64,000 nt of DNA from Vibrio porteresiae DSM 19223 (GTDB taxonomy: Bacteria > Pseudomonadota > Gammaproteobacteria > Enterobacterales > Vibrionaceae). This document shows, piece after piece, positions 8,734 through 18,514 of the stretch (position 1 is the first letter of the stretch; the number at the start of each line of letters is the position of its first letter). Below the pieces are notes generated by a model. It was not told the DNA's origin, did no database searches, and saw only the letters and a list, made by a program, of their open reading frames with translations. Both the position numbers and the translations under genes were made by a program. Location of the stretch: NCBI RefSeq assembly GCF_024347055.1, contig NZ_AP024895.1:1984001-2048000 (forward strand), written 5' to 3'.

Positions 8734-9274
8734 AGTAATCGTTCCTTCTCAGTTAACACATGATGTAAAGCCTTCGTTATATCCCGTAGTAACAATCACA
8801 GCACATCAGCTACGGACGCTGATTAATCTATCAAACTTATTGCTTATCAATAGAAGAAGTGTAGAAGAACTGGATGCAAAACAAAGAAATGAAATATCGT
8901 TTTATTTTTTGATTTAAAATACACAAAATGTCACATATTTATAATTTCTAATATGTTATTAAGGTGACTCGATTATAGGTAAATTTGCGGAGAATCTCAC
9001 TTTTAGGTAATGAACTGGCGATGATAGAGTTCAAAAATAGTGAAAAATTAAACAGTACAGCGACCAATAAAATCTTATTTAAAAAACACAACCAAAAATC
9101 ATAACTTATTGATACTTATCAATATAAACCAAAAGTTAGGACTTAATGCCATATTAAAACCCAAAGTCACCATTAGGTGTTTTAAAAATTTCAAAAAGAA
9201 TAAAACAAACGATTATTTATTAGTGAATACCATCTGAATGAGTTAACGTATTTTTATAGAAAAGTGGAAACAAA
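8734..9274. other. AT-rich divergent promoter region
   Basis: There is no gene here. This very AT-rich stretch separates the lyase from the rightward chemoreceptor and must carry both promoters. No clear operator or RNA element is seen. Confidence 0.4.
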
Positions 9275-10867
9275 ATGAAGTTATCAAATCAGCTTTCTCT
9301 CATTGTAGGAATTGTTGCGGTAGGTTTTACCATCTTATGTATCGTCGCGCTAAACTCCCTCAAAACCAATTTGATTAATGGCTATCAACACGAAATTGAA
9401 TCGGTATTAACTTATGCCAAAAATCAGTCGTTAATCTATATCGATCAAGAAGAAAAAGGGTTAATCAGCAGAGAAGACGCGGAAAAACGCGTGGTGGAAA
9501 TGCTCGCGGGTGTGCGCTCTGGTCACTCTTATCTGTGGGCTAACGACAATAATGCAACCACTCGCGTGCATATAAAAAGCAAGACTCTTGGCACTTTTCA
9601 AAAGTCTTATGCTCCCGATTTAGCCCGTTTAGAAGCCTCTGCATCAGGCTTCGACTTTGACGTGAAGCTAAACGCCAAGCCAGGCCTAGACCATAAAGTG
9701 TATAAAATGAATGGTAAGACACTCATTCCTAAGTGGAATTGGGTGATAGGTATCGGCGTTTACCTGGATGACATTGATAATGCCTACTGGGATTTTGCCA
9801 CCAAGTTTATTGCCATCGCGGCGACCATTTTGGCCGCAATTATCGGCATCAGTGTGTTTATGGTTCGCACCATACTGAATAAAGTGGGCGGTGAACTCAA
9901 CTATGCGGTTGAAGTCACTCAGTCAATCGCAAAAGGCGACCTTGCTCAATCCATCGAAGGAAAATTTAAGCAAGACAGCCTGTTAGGTTCAATTGCCACC
10001 ATGCAGACTTCGCTAAAACTGATGGTAGCCGATATTCATAGTGGCGCAAATCAATTAAGAACGGCCAGTAACGAGCTCAATCACCAATTTGAGAGCATTG
10101 CTAAAGATTCGAAAGCCTCTTCCGATGCTTCCATTTCAACTGCCGCAGCCATCACAGAGTTATCTAGCTGCATCAATGAAATTTCCCAAAACTCGGTTTT
10201 ATCTGAGCAAAATTCAGAAAAATCTTCCCTGCTGTGTGTCAGTGGCGAAGAGTTGGTGCATAAGTCCAACGAAGTGACCAACGACATTTCAGGACAAATC
10301 ACCACTTCCATCGATAACTTTAAAAAGCTCAAAGAAAAATCGAGCGCCATTGGTAACATCGTGAATGTGATTACCGAAATCGCCGAACAAACCAACCTAT
10401 TAGCACTTAATGCCGCGATTGAAGCAGCGCGCGCTGGGGAACAAGGGCGAGGATTTGCGGTGGTGGCTGATGAGGTGCGCACCCTAGCCTCTCGCACTGC
10501 CCATGCAACTCGGGAGATCACATCAACCATTCAAGAGATGCAGGCAGAAACCCAATCTGTGGAAGGGTCGCTTGAATCGATTATCCCTAAAGTGGGCGAA
10601 AGTGTCGCCAATTCAGGCGAAGTAACCCACATGCTGATCGATATTCAGCAAAGCTCAGCCGACACATTAGGCTTAATTCGCGGCGTTGCCAGCTCAACAT
10701 CCGAGCAGAAACAGGCCGCAGATGAACTCTCTGAACACGTGGAGAAGATTTCCAATATGGTGAAAAACACCGCGGATTCAATTTCCAGCTGTAAAGAGAC
10801 CGTCGCTTATCTTGATACACTGTCGAAGAAACTAACCCACAACGTCAGCTATTTTTCACTGCACTAG
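9275..10867 (+). CDS. Methyl-accepting chemotaxis protein with single Cache sensor
   Basis: This 530-residue chemoreceptor has TM1 at about 8-28, a periplasmic single-Cache (sCache_2-like) domain at about 35-172 with the signatures YLWANDN and WNWVIGIGVYLDDID, TM2 at about 178-197, a HAMP-like region to about 250 and a cytoplasmic signalling domain. The hairpin tip that binds CheA and CheW is intact (about 368-402, QTNLLALNAAIEAARAGEQG). It should report a small ligand, possibly an organic acid, to the flagellar chemotaxis system; the ligand is not predictable. It is monocistronic as far as can be seen. Confidence 0.92.
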   Translation: MKLSNQLSLIVGIVAVGFTILCIVALNSLKTNLINGYQHEIESVLTYAKNQSLIYIDQEEKGLISREDAEKRVVEMLAGVRSGHSYLWANDNNATTRVHIKSKTLGTFQKSYAPDLARLEASASGFDFDVKLNAKPGLDHKVYKMNGKTLIPKWNWVIGIGVYLDDIDNAYWDFATKFIAIAATILAAIIGISVFMVRTILNKVGGELNYAVEVTQSIAKGDLAQSIEGKFKQDSLLGSIATMQTSLKLMVADIHSGANQLRTASNELNHQFESIAKDSKASSDASISTAAAITELSSCINEISQNSVLSEQNSEKSSLLCVSGEELVHKSNEVTNDISGQITTSIDNFKKLKEKSSAIGNIVNVITEIAEQTNLLALNAAIEAARAGEQGRGFAVVADEVRTLASRTAHATREITSTIQEMQAETQSVEGSLESIIPKVGESVANSGEVTHMLIDIQQSSADTLGLIRGVASSTSEQKQAADELSEHVEKISNMVKNTADSISSCKETVAYLDTLSKKLTHNVSYFSLH

Positions 10868-10893
10868 TCTGTGGTTGGATAAGAATCGATAAC

Positions 10894-10931
10894 GGCCGCC
10901 ATGCTTTTCATAAGTAACGCGGCCTTCTTTA
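10894..10931. terminator. Possible terminator between convergent genes
   Basis: GGCCGC (10894-10899) can pair with GCGGCC (10919-10924) around a 19-base loop, followed by TTCTTTATT. The position between two convergent genes suits a terminator, but the stem is short. Confidence 0.4.
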
Positions 10932-10956
10932 TTGATACGGAAGGCGATTCATTACC

Positions 10957-11403
10957 CTACTCGATGTCAACCACGGTTCGGCCATCTGTTAAACGCTCTT
11001 CAATACCAGCACCTTTGAGTTGCATGCCTAGTGGCGATTGGGGCGTGACCACCACCAGCTTGCCATCGTTTAGTTTGGTGCCGCCGCAATCGGGCAACAG
11101 CCAATAGATGGAGTTGTCATCGAGGGTAATAATTGCTCCAACGGCAATTTCATCTTCTTCGGTAAAATCACGTAATACCAATGACTTGATACGCGCGATG
11201 ATCGCATCGCAATCAGCGACCCGCTGCGACTGCCCATGGGCAAGATACGCCGCTTCTAAACCTACGGTATCGTATTGCGTTTCAGGTTTACTTTGCTCGT
11301 GAGTGGCTAAATCATGGGCACTGCTTGCTGCATCAAAGGCAATTTGGCGCTGCGCCGTGAGAAGTTCGAGAAGTTGCTGACGTAACAAAGTTTTATCTAT
11401 CAT
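10957..11403 (-). CDS. GreA/GreB-like C-terminal domain protein
   Basis: This 148-residue protein has a helical N-terminal half (to about residue 75) and a C-terminal beta-rich half ending in VVTPQSPLGMQLKGAGIEE. The latter resembles the FKBP-like C-terminal domain of GreA/GreB and Rnk, where PxSPLGxALLG is the usual signature. It may bind RNA polymerase through its secondary channel, but the acidic coiled-coil tip typical of GreA is not obvious in the short N-terminal part, so transcript-cleavage activity is uncertain. It is convergent with the chemoreceptor, and the ribosome site is weak. Confidence 0.7.
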   Translation of the reverse strand: MIDKTLLRQQLLELLTAQRQIAFDAASSAHDLATHEQSKPETQYDTVGLEAAYLAHGQSQRVADCDAIIARIKSLVLRDFTEEDEIAVGAIITLDDNSIYWLLPDCGGTKLNDGKLVVVTPQSPLGMQLKGAGIEERLTDGRTVVDIE

Positions 11404-11542
11404 GATGCTGTCGTATTACCCATTGAAAAATCGCGAAGAAGTCTACCATAGTTCGCCAAACTGACGCGAATGCCAAGCTCCATAAATACTAACACCCTCA
11501 GCATCTCAGCCCTCAGACCTCAGACCTCAGCCGACTCTCCTT

Positions 11543-12412
11543 TCAAAAGAACCCAATCGGCAAATAAAAGTCGAGTTCAAACTGCTCATTTTCATCCAGA
11601 AAGTGATTCTTATGATACTGCACATAAGCGGGGGTCGAGCGTAACTTAAAACCAGATTTGGGTAACCAATCTTCAAGTATGGCGCTCAGTTGTGGTAAAA
11701 GCTCACCATAAATGCCGTGCAGTCGAAATACCGCGTGTAACCCACCGGGGATAACAAATTGGTTCACCACTCCACGCACCGAAATGGGTTTATCAATTTC
11801 GATACAAGCGACATAACGGCAGTTGTCCAACGCAACCCAAGCGGGATTGGAATGGTGCAGCCCATATTGAATGGAAAAATCACGCCCTTCACTCTTAGCC
11901 CATGCCTTCAGTAACAACCATGCATTGGCAATGGAACGGTTATAGCCCGTGTGGCGAACATACGCCGAGGTACGACTTGGCACTTCCACAATTTTGGGAT
12001 TAGGCAGGAGACGATTTGCGACGCGTTGATATCCATTGGCAATCTCTGGGTCTTTTAGATAAGGCTTTTCACCCATCTGTAAATCGTGTTTACGCCAATC
12101 GCGCGGTGACATCGCAAACACACTTTTAAACGCGCGATTAAATGAGGAGGCAGAGCTACATCCGCACTTATTGACGATATCAATCACGGGGGTATGCGGG
12201 TCAAACATCAACTGGTTCGCTGCATATTCCATCCGAATGCGCCGAATGTATTGATTAACCGATTCGCCAACGACTTGTTGAAAAGTGCGATGAAAATGCT
12301 GCTCTGAATAAGAGGCAACATTAGCTAGCACGCGCGCCGTTAAGTCTCGACTGATGTCTTGATGGATATAGAACAGCACATCGTTTATCCGTGACTGTTG
12401 GAGCTTGTTCAT
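11543..12412 (-). CDS. AraC-family regulator with GyrI-like effector domain
   Basis: This 289-residue regulator has the two AraC-type helix-turn-helix motifs at the N-terminus (about 8-108: LTARVLANVASYSEQHFHR, then DIVNKCGCSSASSFNRAFK) and a GyrI-like small-molecule-binding domain at the C-terminus (about 130-289). This layout is the one seen in Rob-like and multidrug-sensing regulators. It is divergent from an aminotransferase gene with only 43 bases between the start codons, so the two probably share regulation. The ligand is unknown. The region downstream carries short repeats of CTCAG but no clear terminator. Confidence 0.88.
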   Translation of the reverse strand: MNKLQQSRINDVLFYIHQDISRDLTARVLANVASYSEQHFHRTFQQVVGESVNQYIRRIRMEYAANQLMFDPHTPVIDIVNKCGCSSASSFNRAFKSVFAMSPRDWRKHDLQMGEKPYLKDPEIANGYQRVANRLLPNPKIVEVPSRTSAYVRHTGYNRSIANAWLLLKAWAKSEGRDFSIQYGLHHSNPAWVALDNCRYVACIEIDKPISVRGVVNQFVIPGGLHAVFRLHGIYGELLPQLSAILEDWLPKSGFKLRSTPAYVQYHKNHFLDENEQFELDFYLPIGFF

Positions 12413-12455
12413 TATTCACACCAAATAGCATAAATGGACATGTTAGTGAGCATAT

Positions 12456-13724
12456 ATGGACCGACTTGGTTTGCCAATAGTCATTACTATGGCAAAACCA
12501 TCCACTTCACCATTTGAGAGTTTTATGGAAATTGCACAAGCGGTTCAACAGATACAGCCCTCTTATATAAGAGAAATCCTCGCAGCTGCCAGCGATAAAA
12601 AAGTGATTTCATTGGCAGGCGGATTACCCGACGAACAGACTTTCCCCCTTCATCTAATGCAGCCCACCATTGAATCGTTAACTACCCTGCGCGATGTGTT
12701 TCAATATGGGCCAACTGCGGGCTATCCGCCACTCATCGAGTACTTAACTGCAGCGTATCAGCTGCCAGGCACACATCAAGTAATCACCTGTACCGGTTCG
12801 CAGCAAGGATTAGATCTCATCGCGCGCGCTTACGTTAATCCCAACGATACCGTTGCCATGGAAGAGCCGTGCTATCTAGGAGCAATGCAAGTATTTGGCC
12901 TAGCCCAAGCCAATTTGGTTACGGTATCTCAAGACAGATGGGGTCCTAACATTGAGGAGTTAGAGCGCTGTTTTAAAACCACAGCACCAAAGATGTTCTA
13001 TGCGGTGCCTGATTTTCACAACCCAACAGGGGTAAGTTGGTCGCTGGAAAGACGCCAGCAAGTGGCAAAGCTGTGTAACCAATATCGGGTGGTGTTCATT
13101 GAAGATGCCCCTTATCGAGAGCTACGTTTTTCTGGCACACCTCTTCCTTTAGTTTCTGATTTTTGTCCAGAATTCTCGATTGTCTTACGTTCCATGTCGA
13201 AAGTCGCTTCACCTGGCCTGCGCTTTGGCACAGTCAGTGGTAAACGCAGTGACATCGCGCCATTGATTAAAGTAAAACAAGGGGCTGATCTGCACTCTAG
13301 CCTGCCAGTGCAAGCCATCATTTTGGGGTTATTACAACACCCAGAATTTGCCGATCATATTGGCAACATTCGCGAGCTATACCGTTCTCGCTATGAAACG
13401 CTGTTTGAGGCGCTGCAAACGTATTTACCATCAGGATGCCACGTTAACGCGACAGAAGGCGGCATGTTTGTGTGGGTAACCCTACCGCAATGCGATACTT
13501 TTGCCTTGGCAAAAACGTTACTCGCGAATCAAGTGGCCGTCGTACCGAGCCCGGTGTTTTATCCACCATCCAGTCAAGCACCATCGGCGCTGCGCCTTAA
13601 TTTTACCAATGCCAATCCAGAGGAGCTGGTCACCGCAGTACAGCGGATTGCAAAAGTGTTGAATGAGACTTATAGAGTCAATCAACCACATGAAATCAAA
13701 GCAGAATTTTCGCAATCAAAATAA
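12456..13724 (+). CDS. PLP-dependent class I/II aminotransferase
   Basis: This 422-residue fold-type I transaminase resembles the 2-aminoadipate/MocR-type group but lacks a DNA-binding domain. PLP-site motifs are clear: ISLAGGLPDEQTFP near the N-terminus, YGPTAGYPPL, the DFHNPTG loop, Asp217 in FIEDAPY, and the Schiff-base Lys249 in SMSKVASPGLRFG. It transfers an amino group between an amino acid and a 2-oxo acid; which amino acid cannot be told. The ATG at 12456 has an AGTGAG ribosome site; a later in-frame ATG at 12489 lacks one. It is divergent from the AraC regulator, which may control it. Confidence 0.88.
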   Translation: MDRLGLPIVITMAKPSTSPFESFMEIAQAVQQIQPSYIREILAAASDKKVISLAGGLPDEQTFPLHLMQPTIESLTTLRDVFQYGPTAGYPPLIEYLTAAYQLPGTHQVITCTGSQQGLDLIARAYVNPNDTVAMEEPCYLGAMQVFGLAQANLVTVSQDRWGPNIEELERCFKTTAPKMFYAVPDFHNPTGVSWSLERRQQVAKLCNQYRVVFIEDAPYRELRFSGTPLPLVSDFCPEFSIVLRSMSKVASPGLRFGTVSGKRSDIAPLIKVKQGADLHSSLPVQAIILGLLQHPEFADHIGNIRELYRSRYETLFEALQTYLPSGCHVNATEGGMFVWVTLPQCDTFALAKTLLANQVAVVPSPVFYPPSSQAPSALRLNFTNANPEELVTAVQRIAKVLNETYRVNQPHEIKAEFSQSK

Positions 13725-13763
13725 GGTTACCTATTTAAATTTTATAGTAAAAATGGCAATAAA

Positions 13764-13790
13764 AAAGGCGAAGCCCATGCTTCGCCTTTA
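13764..13790. terminator. Bidirectional terminator between aminotransferase and yggL
   Basis: A perfect 11-bp stem, AAAGGCGAAGC (13764-13774) with GCTTCGCCTTT (13779-13789), has a CCAT loop and A/T tracts on both sides. It serves the two convergent genes. Confidence 0.85.
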
Positions 13791-13815
13791 CTGAATCTCA
13801 CGAGTTAACGCGTGA

Positions 13816-14145
13816 TTAAGCGTCTAGGTTAACGTCAACCAATTCGCCTACTTCAACATTGCTGCATTTACCGTTATTAGCAAACCATTGAGACACTGCG
13901 CTGCGGTCTTCTTCGCTTGGTGATTGGTAACGGCCTTGAGCAACAACGAAACAATCGAAACGGTTGTGACTTGCACCGCCGCCAATCATAAGGTCACGAG
14001 CTTCAACGAAATCAAGAAACTCATCGATAAAAGCATTGTAGTCAGCCGTGTTATCAATGCTCAATTCACAAGTAATGGCGAAGCCATATACGGCAAACTC
14101 TTCTAGGTAGAGTTTCTTTTTCAATCTGCGACTTCTGTTACTCAC
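13816..14145 (-). CDS. yggL: YggL-family 50S ribosome-associated protein
   Basis: The protein starts SNRSRRLKKKLYLEEF, the hallmark basic N-terminus of the YggL (DUF469) family, and has the expected length of about 109 residues. E. coli YggL associates with the 50S subunit (recalled). The start chosen is GTG at 14145, preceded by a strong GAGGAG; an upstream in-frame ATG would add 16 residues that do not fit the family. The GTG lies inside the end of the small ORF upstream, overlapping it by eight bases, so the two are probably translationally coupled. Confidence 0.85.
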   Translation of the reverse strand: MSNRSRRLKKKLYLEEFAVYGFAITCELSIDNTADYNAFIDEFLDFVEARDLMIGGGASHNRFDCFVVAQGRYQSPSEEDRSAVSQWFANNGKCSNVEVGELVDVNLDA

Positions 14146-14326
14146 TTGTTTTCTCCTCGCCAACTGGCGTAAACATAAATGGGATAACCCCATCTATTTG
14201 TTGTAAAGAGCGGTTTGGCACTGCATAGATGCATCGACAAGCCAACTCTTTGTCGGAGGTACGTGCTATGTGTACCTCACCTATTTTAAAAAACGCGCCT
14301 ATGTTAACCGTAATCGCTTCATTCAT
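14138..14326 (-). CDS. Small hypothetical protein coupled to yggL
   Basis: This 62-residue ORF (starts NEAITVNIGAFFKIGEVHIA, ends PVGEEKTSE) has an AGGAA ribosome site at good spacing and its stop overlaps the yggL start by eight bases. The sequence reads like a compact beta-rich protein with no membrane segment. I do not recognise it. The tight overlap and good ribosome site support it as a real gene whose translation may drive yggL. Confidence 0.6.
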   Translation of the reverse strand: MNEAITVNIGAFFKIGEVHIARTSDKELACRCIYAVPNRSLQQIDGVIPFMFTPVGEEKTSE

Positions 14327-14912
14327 AAATCGATTCCTGCACTCTTTTCATAAGCTTTGCAACGCAAACGTTTCCATAAGAAAAAGGTCGCGAAGAACGA
14401 TGAAAAAGCCACCAATCAACAAACCATTGATGGCTAGAAATATCCGCCATTATGAACACTCTTTCTGATATAAATTGTCACCACACATTGGGTAATATCT
14501 CCCTAAAAAGAAGTGCATTTTTTGCTCATTATTCCTACAGAGTTTCGATTATCGTTCCGTTTCAGTTATTGATTTTTGCCCAATTTTGGTGATCAAAATG
14601 GCTGAAAAATAACACATTAGCCATTGCTTATATTTATCCAAACCAATAAGAAATTTTAATGGATAGATAATGACTATATCTTCACTGCATATATCATGGG
14701 ATTCTATATTATCGATTTAAAATAGCCGTTTTTATGTAAATTTTCTTTATTTACTAACTAATTATCTTGATTGAAGTCTCAATGTTGCATACATTATTGT
14801 CTCACATTTAAGCTCCATAATTATTGCCCACTGTCGTGTATTTATAAGAACAGAGAGTTATGTTTTGTTGTGGATTTCATTACCAAAAAGTCTTTTCTGA
14901 AATAGGAAAATC
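14327..14912. other. AT-rich intergenic region before the second chemoreceptor
   Basis: No gene is supported. The stretch becomes very AT-rich from about 14500 and should hold the promoter of the rightward chemoreceptor and that of the leftward small ORF. No repeat or RNA element was identified. Confidence 0.4.
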
Positions 14913-16793
14913 ATGAGTGCTAAGAATAAAATCTTGTTGACAATTGGCGGGCTATTTATGCTCGTTATTTTATTTGTTGTAGGCTTTAGCTATCTCTCTT
15001 TTAGCAGTGCCTCAGAACAAAATTACACCGACAAGTTGAAACAAGAAGCGTCGCTTATTGCCTCTGGCGTTGAGCAAAAAATGTTGCGTAACTTTGATGT
15101 GCTAGACATGGCATCTCACGATATTGAGATCGATTCAAACGGCCAAGTTAATGTCGATAAACTATTGTCAACATTAAACTTTATGCAAGATAATTTTGCC
15201 ATTGAAAGTTCTTTCTATGGTGATGTTAATGGTGATACTTACCGTATTCATGGCAAAATAGCAGGCTTTAATGCTAAAGATTCCGGACGTGAGTGGTACA
15301 CTCGTATCATCGCAGGAGAAACCAAAGTTCTCACCACGCCATATAAAGCCACCTCCGGTAAATTAGTTATGTCACTCGTTGAACCCGTTAAACGAAATGG
15401 CAAAATTGCGGGTATTATTGGCCTTAATATTGACCTAGATGAAGTCACCTCTTACATCAATTCTCTTTCTGAAAAAGGCCAATTATTTGTTAACCGTAAA
15501 GACGGCTACATTATTTCTTCCCGTAATCCAGAAAATATCGGTAAAAATCTTTTTGAAATTCGCCCTAGTTACGCACAATATCGTAATCAAAGTGGCAGCA
15601 GTCTTAGTTACCAACAAGGTGGAAAACCCTATTTTGTGGTAAATGCTATTTCAAATGAATTAGGTTGGACGGTATGGAGTTGGGAAAGCCAAAATAATAT
15701 TATGGCCGCTTCAAGCAGTAACTTAAAAATAAGCATTATGCTTGGATTGGTTGCTCTGTTGGTTTCCCTTGGCGTGGTATATGTGACGGTGATTCGTCTG
15801 ATGTATCGTCCAATCGGTGGTGAACCGACCGCGATTGAAGAAATGGTGAAAAATACCGCAAAAGGTGATTTGAGTGTGTCTATCACAACTCATGGTCGTG
15901 AAGTCGGTATTCTTGCTGCCATGTTAGTGATGATTTCTAATTTGAAAGAGACCATCCAACACATTAAACAGTCTGCTAATACATTGGAAAACGCTTCGAC
16001 TAAGATGTCGGATATTTCATCTCAGGTGAAAAGCAGCTCTGAATCGCAAATGGTTCAACTAGAACAAACAGCGACCGCGATGAATGAGATGTCGGTGTCT
16101 ATTAATGAAGTGGCGCGTAATGCACTCACCGCTTCCGACTCAGCAAAAGAAGCCAATGCTTATTCTGAAACTGGCTTGAAAATCGTAAACGACATGAACC
16201 GCAGTATCGTTTCTTTGGTAGGCAACATTGAAGAAGTGGTTAAAGCGAACATTTCTCTTGAAGAATCAACCCAAAGTATCGGTAAAGTCTTAGAGATCAT
16301 CGACGGTTTGTCAGAACAAACGAACCTACTTGCTCTTAATGCGGCCATTGAAGCAGCGCGTGCTGGTGAACATGGTCGTGGTTTTGCTGTCGTGGCAGAC
16401 GAAGTGCGTAACTTGGCGAACAAAACCAAAGAAAGCACGACGATGATCAACGAAACGATCCAGCAACTGCAAAAAGAAGCGAGCCACTCTGTTGCGATGA
16501 TGCGTGACAATATGAATGAAGCCCAAGTGACTTCGCAAAAATCACAACAAGCGAACGATGCTTTGGGTCAAATTCAAACTGCAGTGGCACATATCCTTGA
16601 TATGAATACACAAATTGCAACAGCAGTTGAAGAGCAAAGTCATGTTGCAGCCGAAATCGGTACCAACATCGAAGAGATCAATGAGTTTGCTCGTTCAACT
16701 GTTCATATCTCTGATGACAACCACCGTCGCGCTGAAGAACTGACTGACATCGCAAGTGGTTTAACCAAATCGATTCAAATCTTCCGTTGGTAG
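14913..16793 (+). CDS. Methyl-accepting chemotaxis protein with double Cache sensor
   Basis: This 626-residue chemoreceptor has TM1 at about 8-29, a large periplasmic double-Cache domain (about 35-270, with GREWYTRIIAG and LVMSLVEPV), TM2 at about 273-296, HAMP to about 350, and a signalling domain whose conserved hairpin tip is at about 460-497 (QTNLLALNAAIEAARAGEHG). It detects an extracellular small molecule, often amino acids or similar ligands in this family, and signals to CheA. The ligand cannot be assigned. It is followed by its own terminator. Confidence 0.93.
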   Translation: MSAKNKILLTIGGLFMLVILFVVGFSYLSFSSASEQNYTDKLKQEASLIASGVEQKMLRNFDVLDMASHDIEIDSNGQVNVDKLLSTLNFMQDNFAIESSFYGDVNGDTYRIHGKIAGFNAKDSGREWYTRIIAGETKVLTTPYKATSGKLVMSLVEPVKRNGKIAGIIGLNIDLDEVTSYINSLSEKGQLFVNRKDGYIISSRNPENIGKNLFEIRPSYAQYRNQSGSSLSYQQGGKPYFVVNAISNELGWTVWSWESQNNIMAASSSNLKISIMLGLVALLVSLGVVYVTVIRLMYRPIGGEPTAIEEMVKNTAKGDLSVSITTHGREVGILAAMLVMISNLKETIQHIKQSANTLENASTKMSDISSQVKSSSESQMVQLEQTATAMNEMSVSINEVARNALTASDSAKEANAYSETGLKIVNDMNRSIVSLVGNIEEVVKANISLEESTQSIGKVLEIIDGLSEQTNLLALNAAIEAARAGEHGRGFAVVADEVRNLANKTKESTTMINETIQQLQKEASHSVAMMRDNMNEAQVTSQKSQQANDALGQIQTAVAHILDMNTQIATAVEEQSHVAAEIGTNIEEINEFARSTVHISDDNHRRAEELTDIASGLTKSIQIFRW

Positions 16794-16836
16794 AATTTCA
16801 ATATCTAACAAATTGATTTAATTAGATTACGTACCA

Positions 16837-16872
16837 AAAGCCGTCACTCTCTATTAGAGGTGGCGGTTTTTT
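16837..16872 (+). terminator. Terminator after the second chemoreceptor
   Basis: CCGTCACTCT (16841-16850) pairs with AGAGGTGGCGG (16856-16866) with one bulge, and a TTTTTT run follows. Confidence 0.8.
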
Positions 16873-17295
16873 ATTGGCAATGGCGACAGAAGATGACTTA
16901 AATATTGCTTGTTGCGCCATGTTCAATTTCCCAACCTCTCCCCTAGCCTTCCATTCTCCAGCCATATTCCATGTTTCGGTAATCATCTTGCCAATGCTGA
17001 CTAGATAAATGTCGCACCCATTAACAGTAGACTTTATTCATAACTATCATAAGGTTAAGTGGAAAAATTTAATCTCCATACGAAAACAATACGTCTAACG
17101 AAGTGAAATACCCAAGCAATATAGAGTTGAGACACTAGTGGTTACTATCAAACCAGATGGAAGATAACCGTTGGATTAGTCACTAGATGGGATTGGCGAG
17201 CAACGCGAGTCATTCGAAGTTGGAATACTTAAGCGAGAATTGAGCTTACTAAAGCGTTAAATACATTTAACTTATTGAAATTAATGATGGGAAAA
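16873..17295. other. Intergenic stretch without recognised content
   Basis: About 420 bases separate two converging units. No ORF with a plausible start, no terminator and no repeat with recognised identity was found. Confidence 0.35.
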
Positions 17296-17322
17296 TAAGA
17301 TGGGCCTACAAAGGGTAGGCCC
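17296..17322 (-). terminator. Terminator after glycerate kinase
   Basis: GGGCCTAC (17302-17309) and GTAGGCCC (17315-17322) form an 8-bp stem. On the minus strand it is followed by ATCTTATTTT, a weak U-tract. Confidence 0.6.
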
Positions 17323-17362
17323 GAAGTGTCAACAAAATAAAATGTGGATCGTGTGGCTTTGT

Positions 17363-18502
17363 TTATTGCTTATTAAACATCACTAATAGCGCTGCCACAT
17401 TGCGCGCCGTCAGTTCAAGGTTACTCGACGCATTTTCCAATGCGCTTTGTAAATCGGTCGCTCCTGGTACAACGTCGAAAACGGCATCGATACCGTAATC
17501 ATGGACAACGGCACAGTCAGGAGACAAGCAGCCCGCAATACCAATCACTGGAATGTTGGCGGCTTTACATACTTTCGCGACACCACTTGGTGTTTTGCCA
17601 TGAATCGTTTGGCTATCAATACGACCTTCACCCGTGATCACCACGTCAGCACCTTGAATCGCTTGTTCTAATTGAGTTGCCTCAATCACGATATCAATGC
17701 CCGGTTTCATGGTCGCGTTTAGCAAACCGTAAAGTGCTGCGCCAAGGCCGCCCGCCGCGCCTGCGCCTGGGATATTTTTCACATCAACGCCCAGTTGCTC
17801 TAATACCACATCGGCAAAGTGTGCAAGGTTAGCATCGAGACGAGTGATCATCTCTGGCGTCGCTCCTTTTTGTGGGCCAAACACATGGGAAGCCCCAGTT
17901 GGGCCACAAAGCGGGTTGGTAACATCACATGCAACTTCTAAAGTCACATTGGCTAAACGTGGATCGAGATTGGTGAGATCAATCTTGGCAAGTTTATCTA
18001 GCTCACCGCCGCCGTAACCTAATGAGTTACCCTCTTCATCAAGAAATTGGATACCTAATGCTTGGCACATGCCCATACCAGCATCATTGGTCGCACTGCC
18101 ACCGATACCGAGAATCAGGTGATTCACTTTCAAATCCAACGCAGCTTTAATCAGCTGGCCGGTACCGAAGGTGGTGGTAATCAATGGATTACGATTTTCT
18201 GGCTCAGCAAGATGGATACCAGACGCAGATGCCATTTCAATCACAGCCGTGTGTGAATTTCCCATCAAACCAAAGTGCGCTTGAACCTGATTGCCCATAG
18301 GACCAATCACTTTGGCTTTCACGATAGAGCCTTGGCTTGAATCAATCAGAGATTGAACCGTACCTTCACCGCCATCGGCCATCGGAACTTTAACGATCTC
18401 GGCATTAGGTATGACTTTGCGAATTCCTCGCTCAATGCTGGCTGCCACTTCAAGGGCGGTTAAGCTCTCTTTAAATGAATCTGGTGCGATAACAATTTTC
18501 AT
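17363..18502 (-). CDS. Glycerate kinase (GarK/GlxK family)
   Basis: This 379-residue kinase phosphorylates D-glycerate with ATP, probably to 2-phosphoglycerate, feeding lower glycolysis. The family start IAPDSFKESLTA, the PMADGGEGTV motif, GIGGSATNDAG (nucleotide binding) and GAGAAGGLG are all present, and length is normal. A GGAG ribosome site precedes the ATG. It lies 12 bases after a GntP-type permease gene and downstream of cdaR, so the trio forms a glycerate or sugar-diacid catabolic unit. GarK and GlxK cannot be separated by eye. Confidence 0.95.
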   Translation of the reverse strand: MKIVIAPDSFKESLTALEVAASIERGIRKVIPNAEIVKVPMADGGEGTVQSLIDSSQGSIVKAKVIGPMGNQVQAHFGLMGNSHTAVIEMASASGIHLAEPENRNPLITTTFGTGQLIKAALDLKVNHLILGIGGSATNDAGMGMCQALGIQFLDEEGNSLGYGGGELDKLAKIDLTNLDPRLANVTLEVACDVTNPLCGPTGASHVFGPQKGATPEMITRLDANLAHFADVVLEQLGVDVKNIPGAGAAGGLGAALYGLLNATMKPGIDIVIEATQLEQAIQGADVVITGEGRIDSQTIHGKTPSGVAKVCKAANIPVIGIAGCLSPDCAVVHDYGIDAVFDVVPGATDLQSALENASSNLELTARNVAALLVMFNKQ

Positions 18503-18514
18503 CTTTTACTCCAA

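Noticed and set aside
10081..10530. 149-codon antisense frame in the first chemoreceptor
   Set aside because: It is the complement of the highly conserved signalling domain, a common source of false antisense ORFs.
11495..11534. Short CTCAG repeats before the AraC gene
   Set aside because: Only a few imperfect units of 7-8 bases; no sign of a functional array.
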